Shown: piece after piece, positions 11,911 to 24,566 of the stretch
Layout: each line of letters begins with the position of its first letter
Position numbering within the stretch: the first letter of the stretch is position 1
DNA from: Tamarix chinensis
Taxonomy: Eukaryota; Streptophyta; Magnoliopsida; Caryophyllales; Tamaricaceae
Length of the DNA stretch: 64,000 nt
Direction of reading: 5' to 3'
NCBI GenBank assembly: GCA_030549775.1
Contig: CM060171.1
Span: forward strand, 3,092,001 to 3,156,000
Notes under the pieces: model-generated
What the model was told of the DNA's origin: nothing
Seen by the model: only the letters and a program-made list of their open reading frames with translations
The model's database searches: none
Position numbers and translations under genes: made by a program

Positions 11911-14900
11911 TACAATACCCCAAAATTTTGCTAAACCTAATCCTGTATAATTAATACCTTAAACTAATTATAATTTTGAGAAAATTTTATTCTAGCCTTA
12001 GCCTAATTCTTTAATTCCAAAATCTTAACCTAATCTTAATCTTTTACCTAGATAATTTGTGTTTCTTAATCCGACCTTAATCCAAGTCATTAATATGACC
12101 TAATTTAGCTAATCAAAATTTAATCTAAATCCAACTTAAGCCTTTTCCTTTTTCCCTTTTTCATTTTCTTTATCCTTTTTCTTTCCTCCCGTGCTGATTT
12201 CTTCTTATCCTCCTCTTGTTTCACCTGTGTTTTTCATCTCTTGCAGCACACAACCATCACCTCCCACCATCATCTCCCATCTCTCCTTGTGCCTCTACTC
12301 ACCCTTGTGCCTCTATGGATCATCACTATTGTCATCCCCTGCATTACCATTTACATGCCACACTTACATATATATACTACCATCTCTCTTCCTCCCTCAT
12401 TTGTTTCCCTTTTTGCCTATTTTTGTCTAGCAACCAGCCTATACCGAGCCATTCTTCTTCTTCTTTTTAGTTGCTATCGTTGTTGTCATCGTCATCACCT
12501 TGCTCTATTTCATTCGACCAAACAACCACCACCACCACCGCCCACCACCATAACCACCAAATGCTACCTTATTCTTGGTAAATCAACCACCTCAACCACC
12601 CAATCATCCCCCTCATTGTCATCGACCATTGCCATCCACTGCCACCATTTTCTCCTTCTCTTTATTGCTAGTCTGTCACATTTTTTTGAGGATCGAGACC
12701 GTGCAGATCACGCACACCCTAGTTGTGCCTCCTCACATACTGTCACAAGCCTTATGCATGGTCCCTTGCATAGTCGTGCACCGGCATTACATGCCCGTGC
12801 ATGCTTGCACAGTTTTCCCGTATATTCTTGCATAGGCAATGCACAACCTCACCACCCCCGTGCATCCCTGTTCTTTCCTGCCTATGCATGCATTTTATGT
12901 GCACAACATTGCCTCCTTTGCATACCCTACCAATGCAAGTTCACAACCCTCTCCCTGAGCATGCACAACTTTCCATACACCTGGGCAACCCTCTTTCTCG
13001 ACCGTTTATCCCTTTTTGCACCCCCAAACGTCACCCAAACGCTACCATCACTCCATAATAGCACCACCATTCCTTCCACCACACTTCCTAGAAACTCAAG
13101 CTTTCCTTTGACTCTGATTATTTCCATTTTTATCCCCCTTTACCTTAATTTTTCCCTCAATTTTAATCATTGATCTTAATTGTACATTATCCTATTTTCA
13201 TAGGTGATATTCTGGTGATCTCGAAGGAGGCGGTTTAAGATTTACATGTATAGAGCCCGGTGTCTTTGTTGGTAAGGATACTGAGTTGATGTTTAAGATT
13301 TTGTGTTAAATGCCTGAATGGCTATGTGTTCTAGCATGTTATTATTGTTATACTATTAAATTCATGTTGTTAATGATGTGTTATGATAATGTGAATTACA
13401 TGATAGAAAAAAAAGTAAGAATGATAAAAGATGTGCTGATATGATGCTATTATGATAAGTCATATTTTGTGGAAGAGTATAACTTGTGAAAGAGAAATAT
13501 GGACCAAATAAATTATGATATTTGGGAAATAATTAAGTATATTTAAGAGGTATAAAGATAAATGGAGGATTGGAAAATAATGATATTGAAGATATAATAT
13601 TTTCATAATATAAGGGCTATCAGTTATCTTTAAAGGTATTTTGATCAATATGGGTTAATATGAGAATTTTATTACTTTAAATTGCTAGGTGGATTAAGGT
13701 ATGATAATAGTATCATGAGACATTTTGGAGTGATTATTGAATGTCTTAGATTTCTCAGAATGAGATAATGCCTAATTAGTGAATAATAACCTTAAAATTG
13801 TAATGTTATTATTACATATGTAAACACTAGAGTTAGACTACAAATTTTGGAGATGTTGTTAATATTGGTATTTTAAGTGTGTATATTGAATTTGGTAATT
13901 ATGTGAGTCTTAGGGGAAGAGTTATGACTTACTTGTAAAATTAAGATTTTGGGAGCTCGGTAAATAGTAGCTTTTGAAGATGGTATTGATATTTATATGT
14001 CGATGTCTTGCTTGCCTTAATTATACTTTATACTCATCAAACTTGTCATGAACAAGATACTAATAATTTAAAGTGAAAGATCATAAGTCAAAACTGGTTG
14101 TACCTATCCATTCCACTGGATGAGAGTAGTGGTCGAGAGCATTTTTTCCCAAGGTTTTATATATTGATAACCGCTCTACATGTAGAGAATAGTGGCTAGG
14201 AGTGTTCTGCCCTGGGGTTGTATGATATTGATAACTGTTCCACTGGTTGAGAATAGTGGTGTCCCTTAATTCAATATAAAATAAATCCTAAAAAAATCAT
14301 AATTATGGAGAAGATACTAATCATTTAAATTGAAATGGTACTTGAGTTAGGACCAATTGTACATATCCGTTCCTCTAGATAAGAATAGTGGCCGGAAGCG
14401 TTCAGCTTTGGGGTTTTATATATCGATAAACTTTCCGCTAATAAAGAATAGCTATGAGGAGTGTTCTACCCTAAGGTTGTATAATTTTGAGAACCATTCC
14501 ACGATATGAGAATAGTGGAGTCCCTAAACTCAACGTAAATAAAATAATGGATCATGTTATAATCTAATGATACGAATCCAAAATTAGTAATTACTCTGTA
14601 TTTATTATTGTACCTTGCATGTCTGTTGCTTTTGGTTTTGAATGTATGTAATTATATATTTTTTCCTATTTCTACTATATTGTTCCCTTACTTAGTACAT
14701 ATCATCCTTTTCATGGATGTTGCTTATTCCTACGAGTAGATGACCCGGATGCTTATGTGCAAGTCGATGAGGACCAAGTAGATGATTTTTTAGCTTATGA
14801 TACTTTTTATAGGGTGGAGTGACTTTATGTATTAGGGATTTTGGGCATGGGGTTATATTATCCATATGTTGATTTTACTTGGATATCCTTTTGAGACTCT

Positions 14901-15156
14901 TTGACCCATCGTATCCCTTTTGTCTATATTTTGGATTATTATACTTGGAGTTAATTTCCAAACTCATATTTAAGTTTATGAAACTCCTCTTATTTTATTT
15001 TTATTTGATTGAGCATTTTAAATCATTTTACCTTGTGATTGATATAAGGGAGGGATAGTAAGACAAAATTATATCAATTATAGCGGTAGCACCTAGTTAT
15101 TTGATTTTATGCTTTCACTGTAAAATAAACATTTTCTATATTAAATTTTGGGTGTT

Positions 15157-16944
15157 TGATAAAAAGAATTTATAGGCTATTATTCTGTATAAAAATGTCA
15201 TTTATTCCTCATTAATTTTATAAGATTTAAACTTTTTTCAAGGTTTTCTTTATTGAATAGATTTTGCAGGAAAATATAAAAATAAAGAAACTCAAAGGAG
15301 AAATCAACGAAAAGAGGAAATAAAGCAAATAACACATCAAGAAACATTGAAGTAAGGGAAGAAAAGTTGGAAATGAAGCAAATAAACCAAGAGAAGTTTG
15401 GGCTGAAATTTTAATGGAAGAAGGACACAAGAGCAAAGAACATGTTACCCCCATGTTTCCTACACACGGGCTGTGTTTCCTTCAGAAAATAAAATCTCAG
15501 TTTTTTAGAGTCCAGAATTTAGCAGAGAACTAAGAGAAAAATACGGAAGTATGAAAATAAAGAAATTCAAAGGAGAAATCAATGAAAAGAGGAAATAAAG
15601 CAAATAACACATCAAGAAACATTGAAGTAAGGGAAGAAAAGTGGGAAATGAAGCAGATAAACCAAGAGAAGTTTGTGCTGAAATTTTAATGGAAGAAGGA
15701 CAAACGAGCAAAGAACACGGTACCCCCGTGTTTCCTTCAGAAAATAAAATCTCAGTTTTTTAGAATCCAGAATTTAGCAGAGAACTAAGAGAAAAACACG
15801 GACCATGTTTTTCTTAAATTTTGTAACCACTCACATAACCTTTTTTCTGATATATTCTCTAACAATTCTGGGTTCGGGGATCAGTTTTTTTCGGATTCTA
15901 AAAAGTTGAATGTTCTATCTTTCTCTATTCCCTCTAGAAAATACAATTCCAACTTTTTTTTATCTTTCTTGTATTCTATTGAACAATTGACGATCTTCAA
16001 TTCAAGTGATAAGTGCTTCTCCATTCCTTTCTCAACTGCAAATTTTGTATTTTGATTGATGCAAGTAAAGTTTCTACAATTGCATTTTTATCTCTCTTGC
16101 TTTTAATGTGTTATTACTTATTTATTAGAGATCATTTGTATTAATTATAAGTTATTGCATGTAATAGTATGATCTTATAATTATGCAGATAGTAGAGTAA
16201 ATAAAATAGGGTAGGATGATTTGAGGATGGAGTTATATTTCAAATATAACAACATAATTTGAAAGTATGATTCTATATGAAATTTAATTGAATTAATAGA
16301 TGGAATCGAATGATTTCGTATCATAGATTAAGAATTTAAACTAATTAGATTGATCACCTATTTAATTTAGAACTTAATCTCTACTAGGACAATGTAATTA
16401 ATATGTAACTATTAATTAACGTGTCTAGAGTAGCAAAAAGGTTAATTGTTAATCTTGTCCATTAATTCATACAATTGCATAATCCGAGCTTATGTAGTTA
16501 TGGTTGTAGTTGACTACTTTCCATTCGTAATGTTGCCATTAATTGAATCTAGTGTTCGTAACCTAGGTTATTAATTGGTTAGATGATAAATTGAGAGCTT
16601 ATTCAATTTATTAGAATGAAGAGAAAGCAAAGAGATGAATTATTATGAGTTTCTAGAGTCCAACATTAAATTATTTAGAATCACTCTTTTTCCATAAGTA
16701 TTTGATACCTTAATTCCATAATCAATTCATCCCTACCCTCATTCATCAATTAGTGAGCAAAGTAACCCATAGTATAGAATTAATGATAGAAGTAATAGAA
16801 TTGTATAATCGGGGTTTTAATATCAATTACAAAATTATTGATTAAATACCATTCCTTGTGGGTTCAACTCCTTCTTACCATTTACTATGTATTTGGGAAT
16901 TAGGATTTATTTATTAAATTTGTTGTGTATACGATAGCGCATCA
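15157..16944 (+). repeat. Solo LTR of a different (Athila/Tat-like) family
   Basis: The block begins TGATAAAAAG and ends GATAGCGCATCA. An exact GTGTT repeat at 15152-15156 and 16945-16949 is its target duplication; removing it restores the chromovirus LTR end directly in front of the primer site. The 3' part has CCTTGTGGGTTCAACTCC, a signature often seen near the end of LTRs whose internal region starts with a TGGCGCC primer site. No internal region is present. Confidence 0.88.
15270..15805 (+). repeat. Tandem duplication, about 260-bp unit, in the solo LTR
   Basis: Two direct copies, about 15270-15546 and 15550-15805. Both carry the same purine-rich stretch (AAACTCAAAGGAGAAATCAA-like), the segment ending AAGAAGGACA, and the block TTTAGCAGAGAACTAAGAG. 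The copies differ at scattered bases, and copy 1 has an extra about 20 bases near 15455-15475. Confidence 0.85.
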
Positions 16945-16955
16945 GTGTTATAAAT

Positions 16956-16967
16956 TGGTATCAAAGC
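16956..16967 (+). other. Primer-binding site, tRNA-iMet type
   Basis: TGGTATCAAAGC, three bases after the LTR end, matches the usual plant TGGTATCAGAGC at 11 of 12 positions. It primes minus-strand cDNA synthesis from initiator methionine tRNA. Confidence 0.85.
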
Positions 16968-17204
16968 TTTGGTTTTAATTACTATGATTTATTTTCAAAA
17001 TTCGATTTTCAAACTATCCCTCGTCTGATTTTGATGGCCTATTTCACATTTCTAAAAAACCCAATTCTTCAAAAACCCTAATTAACTTGTGAGGAATAAA
17101 AAACGGGTAGCGTAGGAAATCGTTGAATGTGATTATGTGTACTATATGTTAGTAAGCTAGGATTATTTTCGTTAATATGTTATTTGTCTTACAACTAGTT
17201 TTCT

Positions 17205-18400
17205 ATGGATCTTAATGGTTGCGTCAGTCATTTGGAGGCCTTCATGGTGTTCATTGACTTCATTATGCGTTTACCATCACCAGCTCAGCTTGAGCCACCA
17301 CCACCACCTTTGTATTACCCATAGGAGGGTGTCAGAGAGGATTGGCTTTAGAGGGTTATGGGACATCACCAGTCGATCTATGCCGGTGATGAGGATCTAG
17401 TCATCCTAGAGGGATGGATTTAGAACACGGACAAGACGAAGGAGGCCATGGATTATCCACCTACCCGAAAGGCAGGCATAGAAACTTTCTTTCTTTGAGG
17501 AGTTGTCAACACCTAGTGGGTAGGTTATCGTGCACAAGAAGGATCGCTAATGTCTTGTGAGGAATTCAAGTTGATGATCTGTAATAAGTTTTATCCCAAG
17601 AGTCTTAAGAAGACAAGCTAAAGGAGTTAATGTAGCTTACTTAGGGAGGCATGACAGTAGACAATATCACACTCGGTTCATGAAGCTTTTGATGTTCGCA
17701 TCGGTGATAGTAGCTAGCAAGTTTACAATGGTTTACCAGTTTTAGTAGGGGCTCCATTTCAACATCCATCTAATGATGGGTGCCATGAATTTTTAGGATT
17801 TAGTCAAATTGTACCAGAGGGTGTGTGTCATTGCTACTATGGTATAGGACTAGACATCCATTCTGGGTAAGAGGAAGCTAGAGACATAGGGCTTCAGAGG
17901 CAGGATCTAGTTCTAGGGAGGCAGAGCCCTAGAGTTTCAGCTAAGGAGTTAGTTGTGTGGTCCTATTAGATGTTAGGATTCACTGAGATACTCTTTCTAT
18001 CAATGGTGTGGCAGAGATCATCCAGACCAAGATTGTGAGGGAAGAACTTTTCGTTGTTACTTTTGTTGTAGGACAGGACAACAAAATTTTGAGTGTCAGC
18101 AACAGAGGGGTCAAATCTAGTTGAAGAGAGGTCAATTTCATCAGAGGGGTTAGTTTTAGCATATGGAACCACTTATACCGTAGCAGCAGGCTTATCAATA
18201 GTAGACCTATCAGATGCAATAGTTTCAACAAAGGGCACCTGCCCCAGCCAGTGGACAATCTAGGGAGATTGAGAGGAGTCCACATGAGCCTTGCCTTTTA
18301 CCTTATATGGGAGGATGGATTCAGGGTTTTGGAAGGTATCATAAAGGATACCAATGAGGACAGTCAGTTGGGTGCCTAAATGTCATCAGCCAGGCAGAGG
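17205..18400 (+). pseudogene. Chromovirus gag, heavily decayed
   Basis: Gag forms the virus-like particle. The possible start is the ATG at 17205. No frame stays open longer than about 60 codons, so this is called from position (between the primer site and the protease) and from fragments only. Near 17985-18110 the frame fragments carry clusters of cysteine and histidine consistent with an eroded CCHC knuckle. Downstream is the Q/R/P-rich linker normally found before the protease. Confidence 0.6.
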
Positions 18401-21400
18401 GTGATCGACAATTGGACGTGGTCATTAGTATACTCTCCATCATCTCTCTAGTAGCTTATGTATTGTTTGATTTAGGGGCATCTATGCCTTTTGTGTCTAC
18501 TGCGTTTATTTCTAGAACTGCCTTATCTTCATCTTCTACTGTATCTATTTTTGTGATGCTACCTTCTAGGGATAGATTGGATTGCTCTAGGCTCTACTCA
18601 GACATGGCCTTAGAGATAGGTGGGGTAGACTTTCTAGTGGATTTAGTTGAGTTGTACCTTTAAGACTTTGATGTTATCCTAGGTATGGGTATACTGGGGA
18701 GATACAGGGTAGTGATAGACTGTACACATGAGCTAGTCGTGTTGTGAGAACCTCAAGGTGCTAGGATCTCTTATAGGAGATGGAAGTTGAGGCTTACGAC
18801 GAGAGTCATATCTATCCATATGTATTATTTGGTGCAGAGGGGTTACCCCATGTATTTGTGTGGAGTTCAGGCGCTAAAAAAGGACGTGTCAGCATAGGGA
18901 GATATTTCAATTGTTCTGGAGTTTCCTGACATGTTTTTGGAGGAGATCCCAAGTTTGTCGCAGGTATGTGAGATAAACTTCACTATTGAGTTGGTACCAA
19001 GGGCTAAGCCAGTTTCAAAGGCACCCTATCAGATGGCACTGATAAAGTTGTGGGAGTTGAATACTCAATTTGAGGATTTCGTAACTTATAGGTACATTTG
19101 CCCGAGTGTGTTTGCATAGGGAGGACTAGTTTTGTTTTTTAAGAAGAAAGATGGGAGCCATAGTCTGTGAATCAAATATCAAGGTTTGAACCAATTGACG
19201 ATGAAGAACCGCTATCCACTTCCAGGCATCAATGACTTATTTGATTAGCTTTGGGGTGCTTCGAAATTCTTAAAGATTGAATTGAGGTTAGGATATCATA
19301 AGTTACGCATTTCCAAGGCAGACATCATGAAGATGACCTTTATGACATGGTATAGGCACTATGAGTTCACAGTGATGCCTTTTGGGCTCACTAATGCACC
19401 TACCATCTTTATGGACTTGACAAAAAGAATTTTTCGGTCATTCCTCGATCAATTTGTGGTGGTTTTCATAGATGAAATTTTGGTATACTCTCAAAGTGGA
19501 GAGGATCATGAGTGGAGAGGATCATGAGCATCACCTATATACAATTTTATCACTCCTTAGAGTGTACAAGTTGTATGCCAAACTCTCTAAGTGTGAGCTC
19601 TGCCTTTAGAAGGGACACATGGTGTTAATGGGAGGATTTATCATGGACCCGATAAAGATTTTGGTTGTTACTGAGTGGAAGGCACCAATTAGTGTCCCCG
19701 AGGTTCGTAGTTTCTTAAATCTGGCTAGGTAATACAAGTACTTTGTTCATGACTTCTCAAAGGTAGCTCGTCCCTTGATGAACATTTTGAAAAAGATGAC
19801 CAGATTCTAATGGGATGACACATGTGAGGGAATGTTTTAGGAGTTGGAAGTAGCATTTGACTATAGCACTAGTGTTGACTCTACCATCGGGTACATACTG
19901 GTTTGAAGTCTACAATGATGCTTAGAATCATGTTCTTGGATGCATATTGATGCAGCATGGTAAGGTAGGGGTTTAAGCTTCTCATTAGCTAGAGCCGAAG
20001 CTGCATGAGTAGAACTACCTGATGCATGATTTAGAATTGGAAGCTGTTGTTTTTTTACTGAAGATTTAGAGGCATTATTTGTATATGACTTAGTGTAAAT
20101 TCTACACCAACCATAGGAGCTTCAAGTGTATATTCACTCTAAAGGAGTTGAATATGAGATAGAGGAGATGAATAGAGTTGGTGAAGGATTATGACATAGA
20201 GTTGACCTATCATGAAGGTAAGGAAAATGTCGTTACAGATGCCTTGAGTAGGAAGACATCACAATCTTTGAGTTATGTTGTGGTGTCTAGTTGGTTGCTG
20301 GAGGAACTTAGTGAGATGGGGATGGAGATGATCCAGCATGGTGACTTAGAGGTTCGAATGAGTGCATTGATAATTACAAATATAGTTTTTGATGAGATCC
20401 AAGTAGGACAGTCTGGGGATGTTAAGCTTGAGAGTATTCTATAGAACCTACAGGATGGATGAGCTAAGGGTTTTCAGATCCATGAGGATGGTAGCTTTCG
20501 CTAAAAATGTTGATAGTGTATACCTTATAGTTGTGTTGATATGAAGTGATAGATTTTAGAGAAGGGTCACTATACTCCGTATTCCATCTACCTAGGAGGG
20601 GATAAGTCGTATAAGGACCTCAAAAGGATCTACTAGTGGCCTCCCATAAAGTAAGAGGTAGTGGAGTTTGTGTTAAGATGTCTGGCCTGCTAGAAGGTCA
20701 AGATTGAGCATTGAAGGCTTAAAAGTTTGTTTTAGCCTTTAGATGTTCCTAGGTGGAAATGAGACTCTATCTTCATGGATTTTGTGAGTGGGCTATGGAG
20801 GACTTGTAGCAAATGTAACACGATTTGGGTTATTGTTAACAGGTTGACTAAGTTGGCAGCATTTGTGCCGATGAAGTCTACTTAGAGTATGGATCACCTA
20901 GTCGATGCCTATATGCAGTTTGCAGTGAGTAGGCACAATACACCTACCAACATAGTCTCTGATTGGGATTTGATATCCCTTTAGAACTTCTAAGGGAAGT
21001 TGAAGGAGGCTTTGGGCATGAGATTGAAGATGAGTATCGCCTTCCACCTAGCTACAGGCTTGTGTGTTAGACTTTTGAGCTAGTCGAGAAGATTGTTTAC
21101 ATTCGGTTGAGTTCTCGTACATGAATAGTTATCATGCTAGCATAGGGATGGCATCCTTTGATCCACTTTATAAACGTAAGTGTCGGACAACCTTGTGTTG
21201 GAGCGACATGAGCGAGACTATTGTACTTGGACCGGAGATGATTGAGGAGATGACTCACTAGGTTATGTTGATTTAGGATTGGATGAGAGTAGCTCAGAGT
21301 CACCACAAGAGCTACGTAGATTAGAGACATGGTAGTGATGGATTCGAACTAGGGGATAGAGTTCTATTGATGGTTTTACCTACCAAGGGGATGCAGAGAT

Positions 21401-21810
21401 TTAATCAGAAGGGTAAGTTGAGTCTGAGGTACATTGGTATATATGAAATTCTCGATAGGGTTGGTGAGGTTGCATATCGCCTAGCACTTCCACCAGAGTA
21501 AGCTCGAGTTCATAACGTCTTCCACATTTCTCAACTGAGGAAGTGCATTATAGATTTGTCATATATGATCAAACCAGATGAGATCGAGCTAGATGATTCT
21601 TTATCATAAGAGGAGAGGCCATTGAGGACTTTCGACACCAAGATTCAACAGCTCCATATGAACTCAATGATGCTTGTGCACATTCTTAGGAGTCGCCATG
21701 GATTAGAAGAAGCGACTTGGGAGACTGAGAAGGATATGCACAAATCACATCCCAAGCTTTTTAGTTTGGGTGTGCTAAGTTTTGAGTTTCTCTCTCTTTT
21801 AAGGAGGTAG
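18401..21810 (+). pseudogene. Chromovirus pol (PR-RT-RH-INT-chromodomain), decayed
   Basis: The polyprotein that processes, copies and integrates the element. Visible in order: aspartic protease with VLFDLGASMPFVS (D-S-G-A expected, here DLGA) near 18455-18510; RT with [33 protein letters not shown] and FIDEILVYS (normally D-D, here D-E) at 19185-19500; RNase H with ELEAVVFLL and HEGKENVVTDALSRK at 20030-20250; integrase with CLACQKVKIEH and FVSGLW at 20580-21060; and a tail with FHISQLRKCI and LEEATWE at 21510-21770, typical of chromovirus C-termini. Stops interrupt every domain, several as TAG for CAG or TGG, so no active enzyme is possible. Confidence 0.88.
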
Positions 21811-21904
21811 TAATCGGTAGCATATTTTCAACTCTTAGAACTTGACCACCGATATCGCTTTCCTTGCATCTTTTTTCCTCTTCTTCCCTAACCTTGTCTT
21901 CTTG

Positions 21905-21949
21905 AATTCGGGGACGAAGTCTCTTTTAAGGGGGTAGTGATATAATACT
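21905..21949 (+). other. Polypurine tract with upstream small hairpin
   Basis: TTTTAAGGGGGTAGTGA ends just before the 3' LTR and is the plus-strand primer site. Immediately upstream, TTCG-GGGA-CGAA (21907-21918) can form a small stem-loop. The same arrangement recurs in the unrelated element at 28.6-35.7 kb (see findings). Confidence 0.75.
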
Positions 21950-23216
21950 CGAAAATTTCTCTAAACCTAATCTTGTATAATTAATGCCTTAACCTAATTC
22001 TAATCTAGAATTTTTTTTATTCTAGACTTATTATAATTCCTTAATTCCAAAATCTTAACCTAATCCTAATTTTTGACTCGAGTAATTTATATTTCTTAAC
22101 ACGGCCTTCATCCCTATAGATTTATATGATTAATCTAACCTAATTTACTTAATCAAAATTTAATCTAAATCCAACTTAAACCATTTCCCTCTTTCCTTTT
22201 CTTTCTCCTTTTCCCCTTTTCCTCCCTTTTGCGCTGATTTATTCTCCTCCTCCTCCTATCTTACGTGCGTTTTTCCTCATCTCCTGCAACACACAACCAT
22301 CACCTCCCACCATCATCTCCCATGTATCCCTCATGCCTCTGCTCACCCTCATGCCTTTATCAATCATCACCATCGTCATCCCCTGCCATCGTTCCTCTGC
22401 ATTCCCCATTTACATGCCACACTGACATATATATATACTACCATCTCTCTTCCTCCCTTATTTGTTTGCCTTATTTTTTTCCCATTTTCTATCGAGCAAC
22501 CAGCCTACACTGAGCCTTTCCACTGCATTCCTCGTTTACATGCCACACTTAAATATATGTGCTACCATCACTCTTCCTCGCTCATTTGATTGCCTCACTT
22601 TTTCCCATTTTATATCGAGCAACAAGCTTGTACTGAGCCTTTCTTCTTCTTCTTCTTCTTCTTATTGTTGTTTTTGTTTTTGTTTTTGTTTTTGTTGTTG
22701 TTATTATTATCTTTGTCATGATCACCCCTTACTCTATTTTGTTTGGGCAAACCACCACCACCACCACAACCACCAAGCCTCACATTATTCTTGGTAAATC
22801 AACCACCTCAACCACCCAATCATCCCCCTTCATTGTTGCTGACCATCATCATCCACCATCACCACCACGGTTTTCTCCTTCTTTTTTTCATGCGTCTATT
22901 GTGTTTTTGTGATGTGCATGGCTGTGCGGATCACACACTCCCCGACCGTGCCTCCTTACAGATCGTCACATGCCTCATGAGAATTTTGGATTATTGTACT
23001 CCAAGTTAATCTCCAAACTCATATTTAAGTTTAGGAAACTCCTCTCCTTTTACTTTTATCTGACTGAGCATTTTAAATTATTTTTCCTTATGATTGACAT
23101 AAGAATGAGCTAGTAAGCTAGACTTATGTCAATTATAGTGGTAACACTTGGTTATTTGATTTTATGTTTCCGTTGTAAAATGAAATGTTCTAGTATTAAA
23201 TTTTGGGGGTGTTCTA
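21950..23216 (+). repeat. 3' LTR of the chromovirus, internally deleted
   Basis: About 1.27 kb against 3.25 kb for the 5' LTR. It follows the 5' LTR from its start to about 22978 (equivalent to about 12755), then jumps to sequence equivalent to about 14925 (TTTTGGATTATT) and continues to the end. About 2.2 kb is therefore missing. A simple (CTT)n and (TTTTTG)n tract is present at 22640-22710. Confidence 0.85.
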
Positions 23217-23221
23217 GCATC

Positions 23222-24560
23222 AAGCCACCATGATGTTGTATCATGAATAACTTCTTCATCTATAGTTCTTGAATATTCTTTATCATGTTGAGCGTAAAAA
23301 CAACAAAATCATTGTATCATTATAGCATTTTTGTTTGTCTTATTAGCTTATCTTTAGCCTCGGTATATATAAAATTTATCGATACAACATATTCATGTCT
23401 CTTACATTGTTGTTTGATGCAGGGTAATGTCCTAAAACATCTATAAGCCATAGGTTGGCTTATCTAGTATTATAACCCATTAATTTAGAATCAGGGGAAG
23501 ATTTGGGCCAAACTAGCACACTTGAGCCAAATAAGGAACTTGTTTAATTTGGACCTAGTAGGACTTAATGGTCATTAAGCTAATTTTTAATATAGAAACA
23601 TGTTTGCACATGATATGAATGTCTAATGTAAGGGAGAACTAGAGATATAAGTCACAATTAAGATTTAGTTAGTAGTTGTTAGAATCTTAGAAATTTATCT
23701 TGTTAGAATTTCTATCTTTTTATACATGCATGTGTGTGTTTGTTAATTATGAATTATAAAAATCAATTTATCTTTGAATTTTACAACCAAGGCCACATCA
23801 AGAAAATAAATACAAAATATTAAGGAATGAAAACTAAGAGAAACATCTATAACTAAGGTCCTAATCTACAAGGACCCTGAAAAGAGAACTCAATATACAT
23901 TCTAGATCTTGGTGTCTCAGCCCCAAAAGGCATATGGCCATCTAGTGGTCATTCACAACTTCCTACACAAGGTCCTCTGCTCATGGGATTGAATAGGTGA
24001 CCGGTAAATAAGCACATTAGTATCCGCATACTGAGTAAGCCAAGTTATCTTACCATCGAGGTTCTATGAAGCACATAAGGTCATATAGACATACTAATCA
24101 TGATATATATATCTACATCTTCATGAATTCTAATAATAAGACTTTTAAATTACTAGCATGGCATTCATATATGATCATACATATCATAAAACTTATGGAT
24201 CATGGGTCACAACATAAAATGTGCACACATTAGCATATTATAAAGGTTAAACCACTTAATTTGATCCTAAGGTCCATTTCATTTAATAATTTCCTATTAT
24301 TAGCCAACATATTATAACACTAATTATCAAAGAGCAATGACTTGTATCATTCTCCATAGTCTCTCAACAACCATTAAAGTTAAACTGATTACCAAAAGAT
24401 ATATGTCTGACCAAACCCAAGTAACTACTAATGGACATAAAGTCTAGCCAAAGCCAAATAAACTAAGTTATGTAATTATTAACAATTAATTATGCAAACC
24501 CTGAACGAAAATATTACACATTATTAATTATTTATGACACCGAATACATTTAATAACAAT
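23222..24560 (-). repeat. Antisense LTR remnant, no gene
   Basis: No coding region is supported. Between about 23880 and 24060 the reverse complement resembles the block ACCTTACTCAGTA...CATGAGCAGAGGACC that marks the 3' half of the LTRs at 60.05 kb and 63.1 kb. This indicates a minus-orientation piece of the same LTR superfamily. The rest is AT-rich and unassigned. It may also contain the missing 3' end of the CACTA element, but no CACTA terminus was found. Confidence 0.45.
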
Positions 24561-24566
24561 TCATAG

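Larger units (their letters stand above)
11911..16952 (+). repeat. 5' LTR of the chromovirus, split by a solo LTR
   Basis: The LTR sequence is 11911-15156 plus the last few bases at 16950-16952, about 3.25 kb. It aligns with the 3' LTR at both ends: ACCTAATC-TGTATAATTAAT near 11937 and 21969, and TTAAATTTTGGG near 15141 and 23196. The CT- and CCA-rich stretch at 12130-13170 holds a 310-codon open frame that I regard as fortuitous. Repeated CCAC...AATAGTGG motifs occur at about 14110-14520. Confidence 0.85.
11911..23216 (+). mobile_element. Decayed Tekay/Del-like Ty3/gypsy chromovirus
   Basis: A plus-strand LTR retrotransposon. The 5' LTR starts at about 11911 (TACAATACCCC, decayed from TGTAATACCCC) and the 3' LTR at about 21950. 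A primer site matching tRNA-iMet (TGGTATCAAAGC) follows the 5' LTR. The interior encodes gag, protease, RT, RNase H, integrase and a C-terminal chromodomain-like tail in that order, the chromovirus arrangement. A polypurine tract precedes the 3' LTR. Flanks GATTC (11906-11910) and GCATC (23217-23221) agree at three of five bases and may be a decayed target duplication. Dozens of stops show that it is dead. Confidence 0.88.

Noticed and set aside
12241..13173. 310-codon open frame on the plus strand
   Set aside because: It lies in the CT- and CCA-rich part of the chromovirus 5' LTR. The equivalent sequence in the 3' LTR does not keep the same frame, and composition is H/P/S/L-biased without a domain.
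14100..14530. Possible CRISPR-like array of spaced repeats
   Set aside because: Repeats are few, imperfect and part of an LTR of a plant element; spacers are similar to one another, so this is duplicated LTR sequence.
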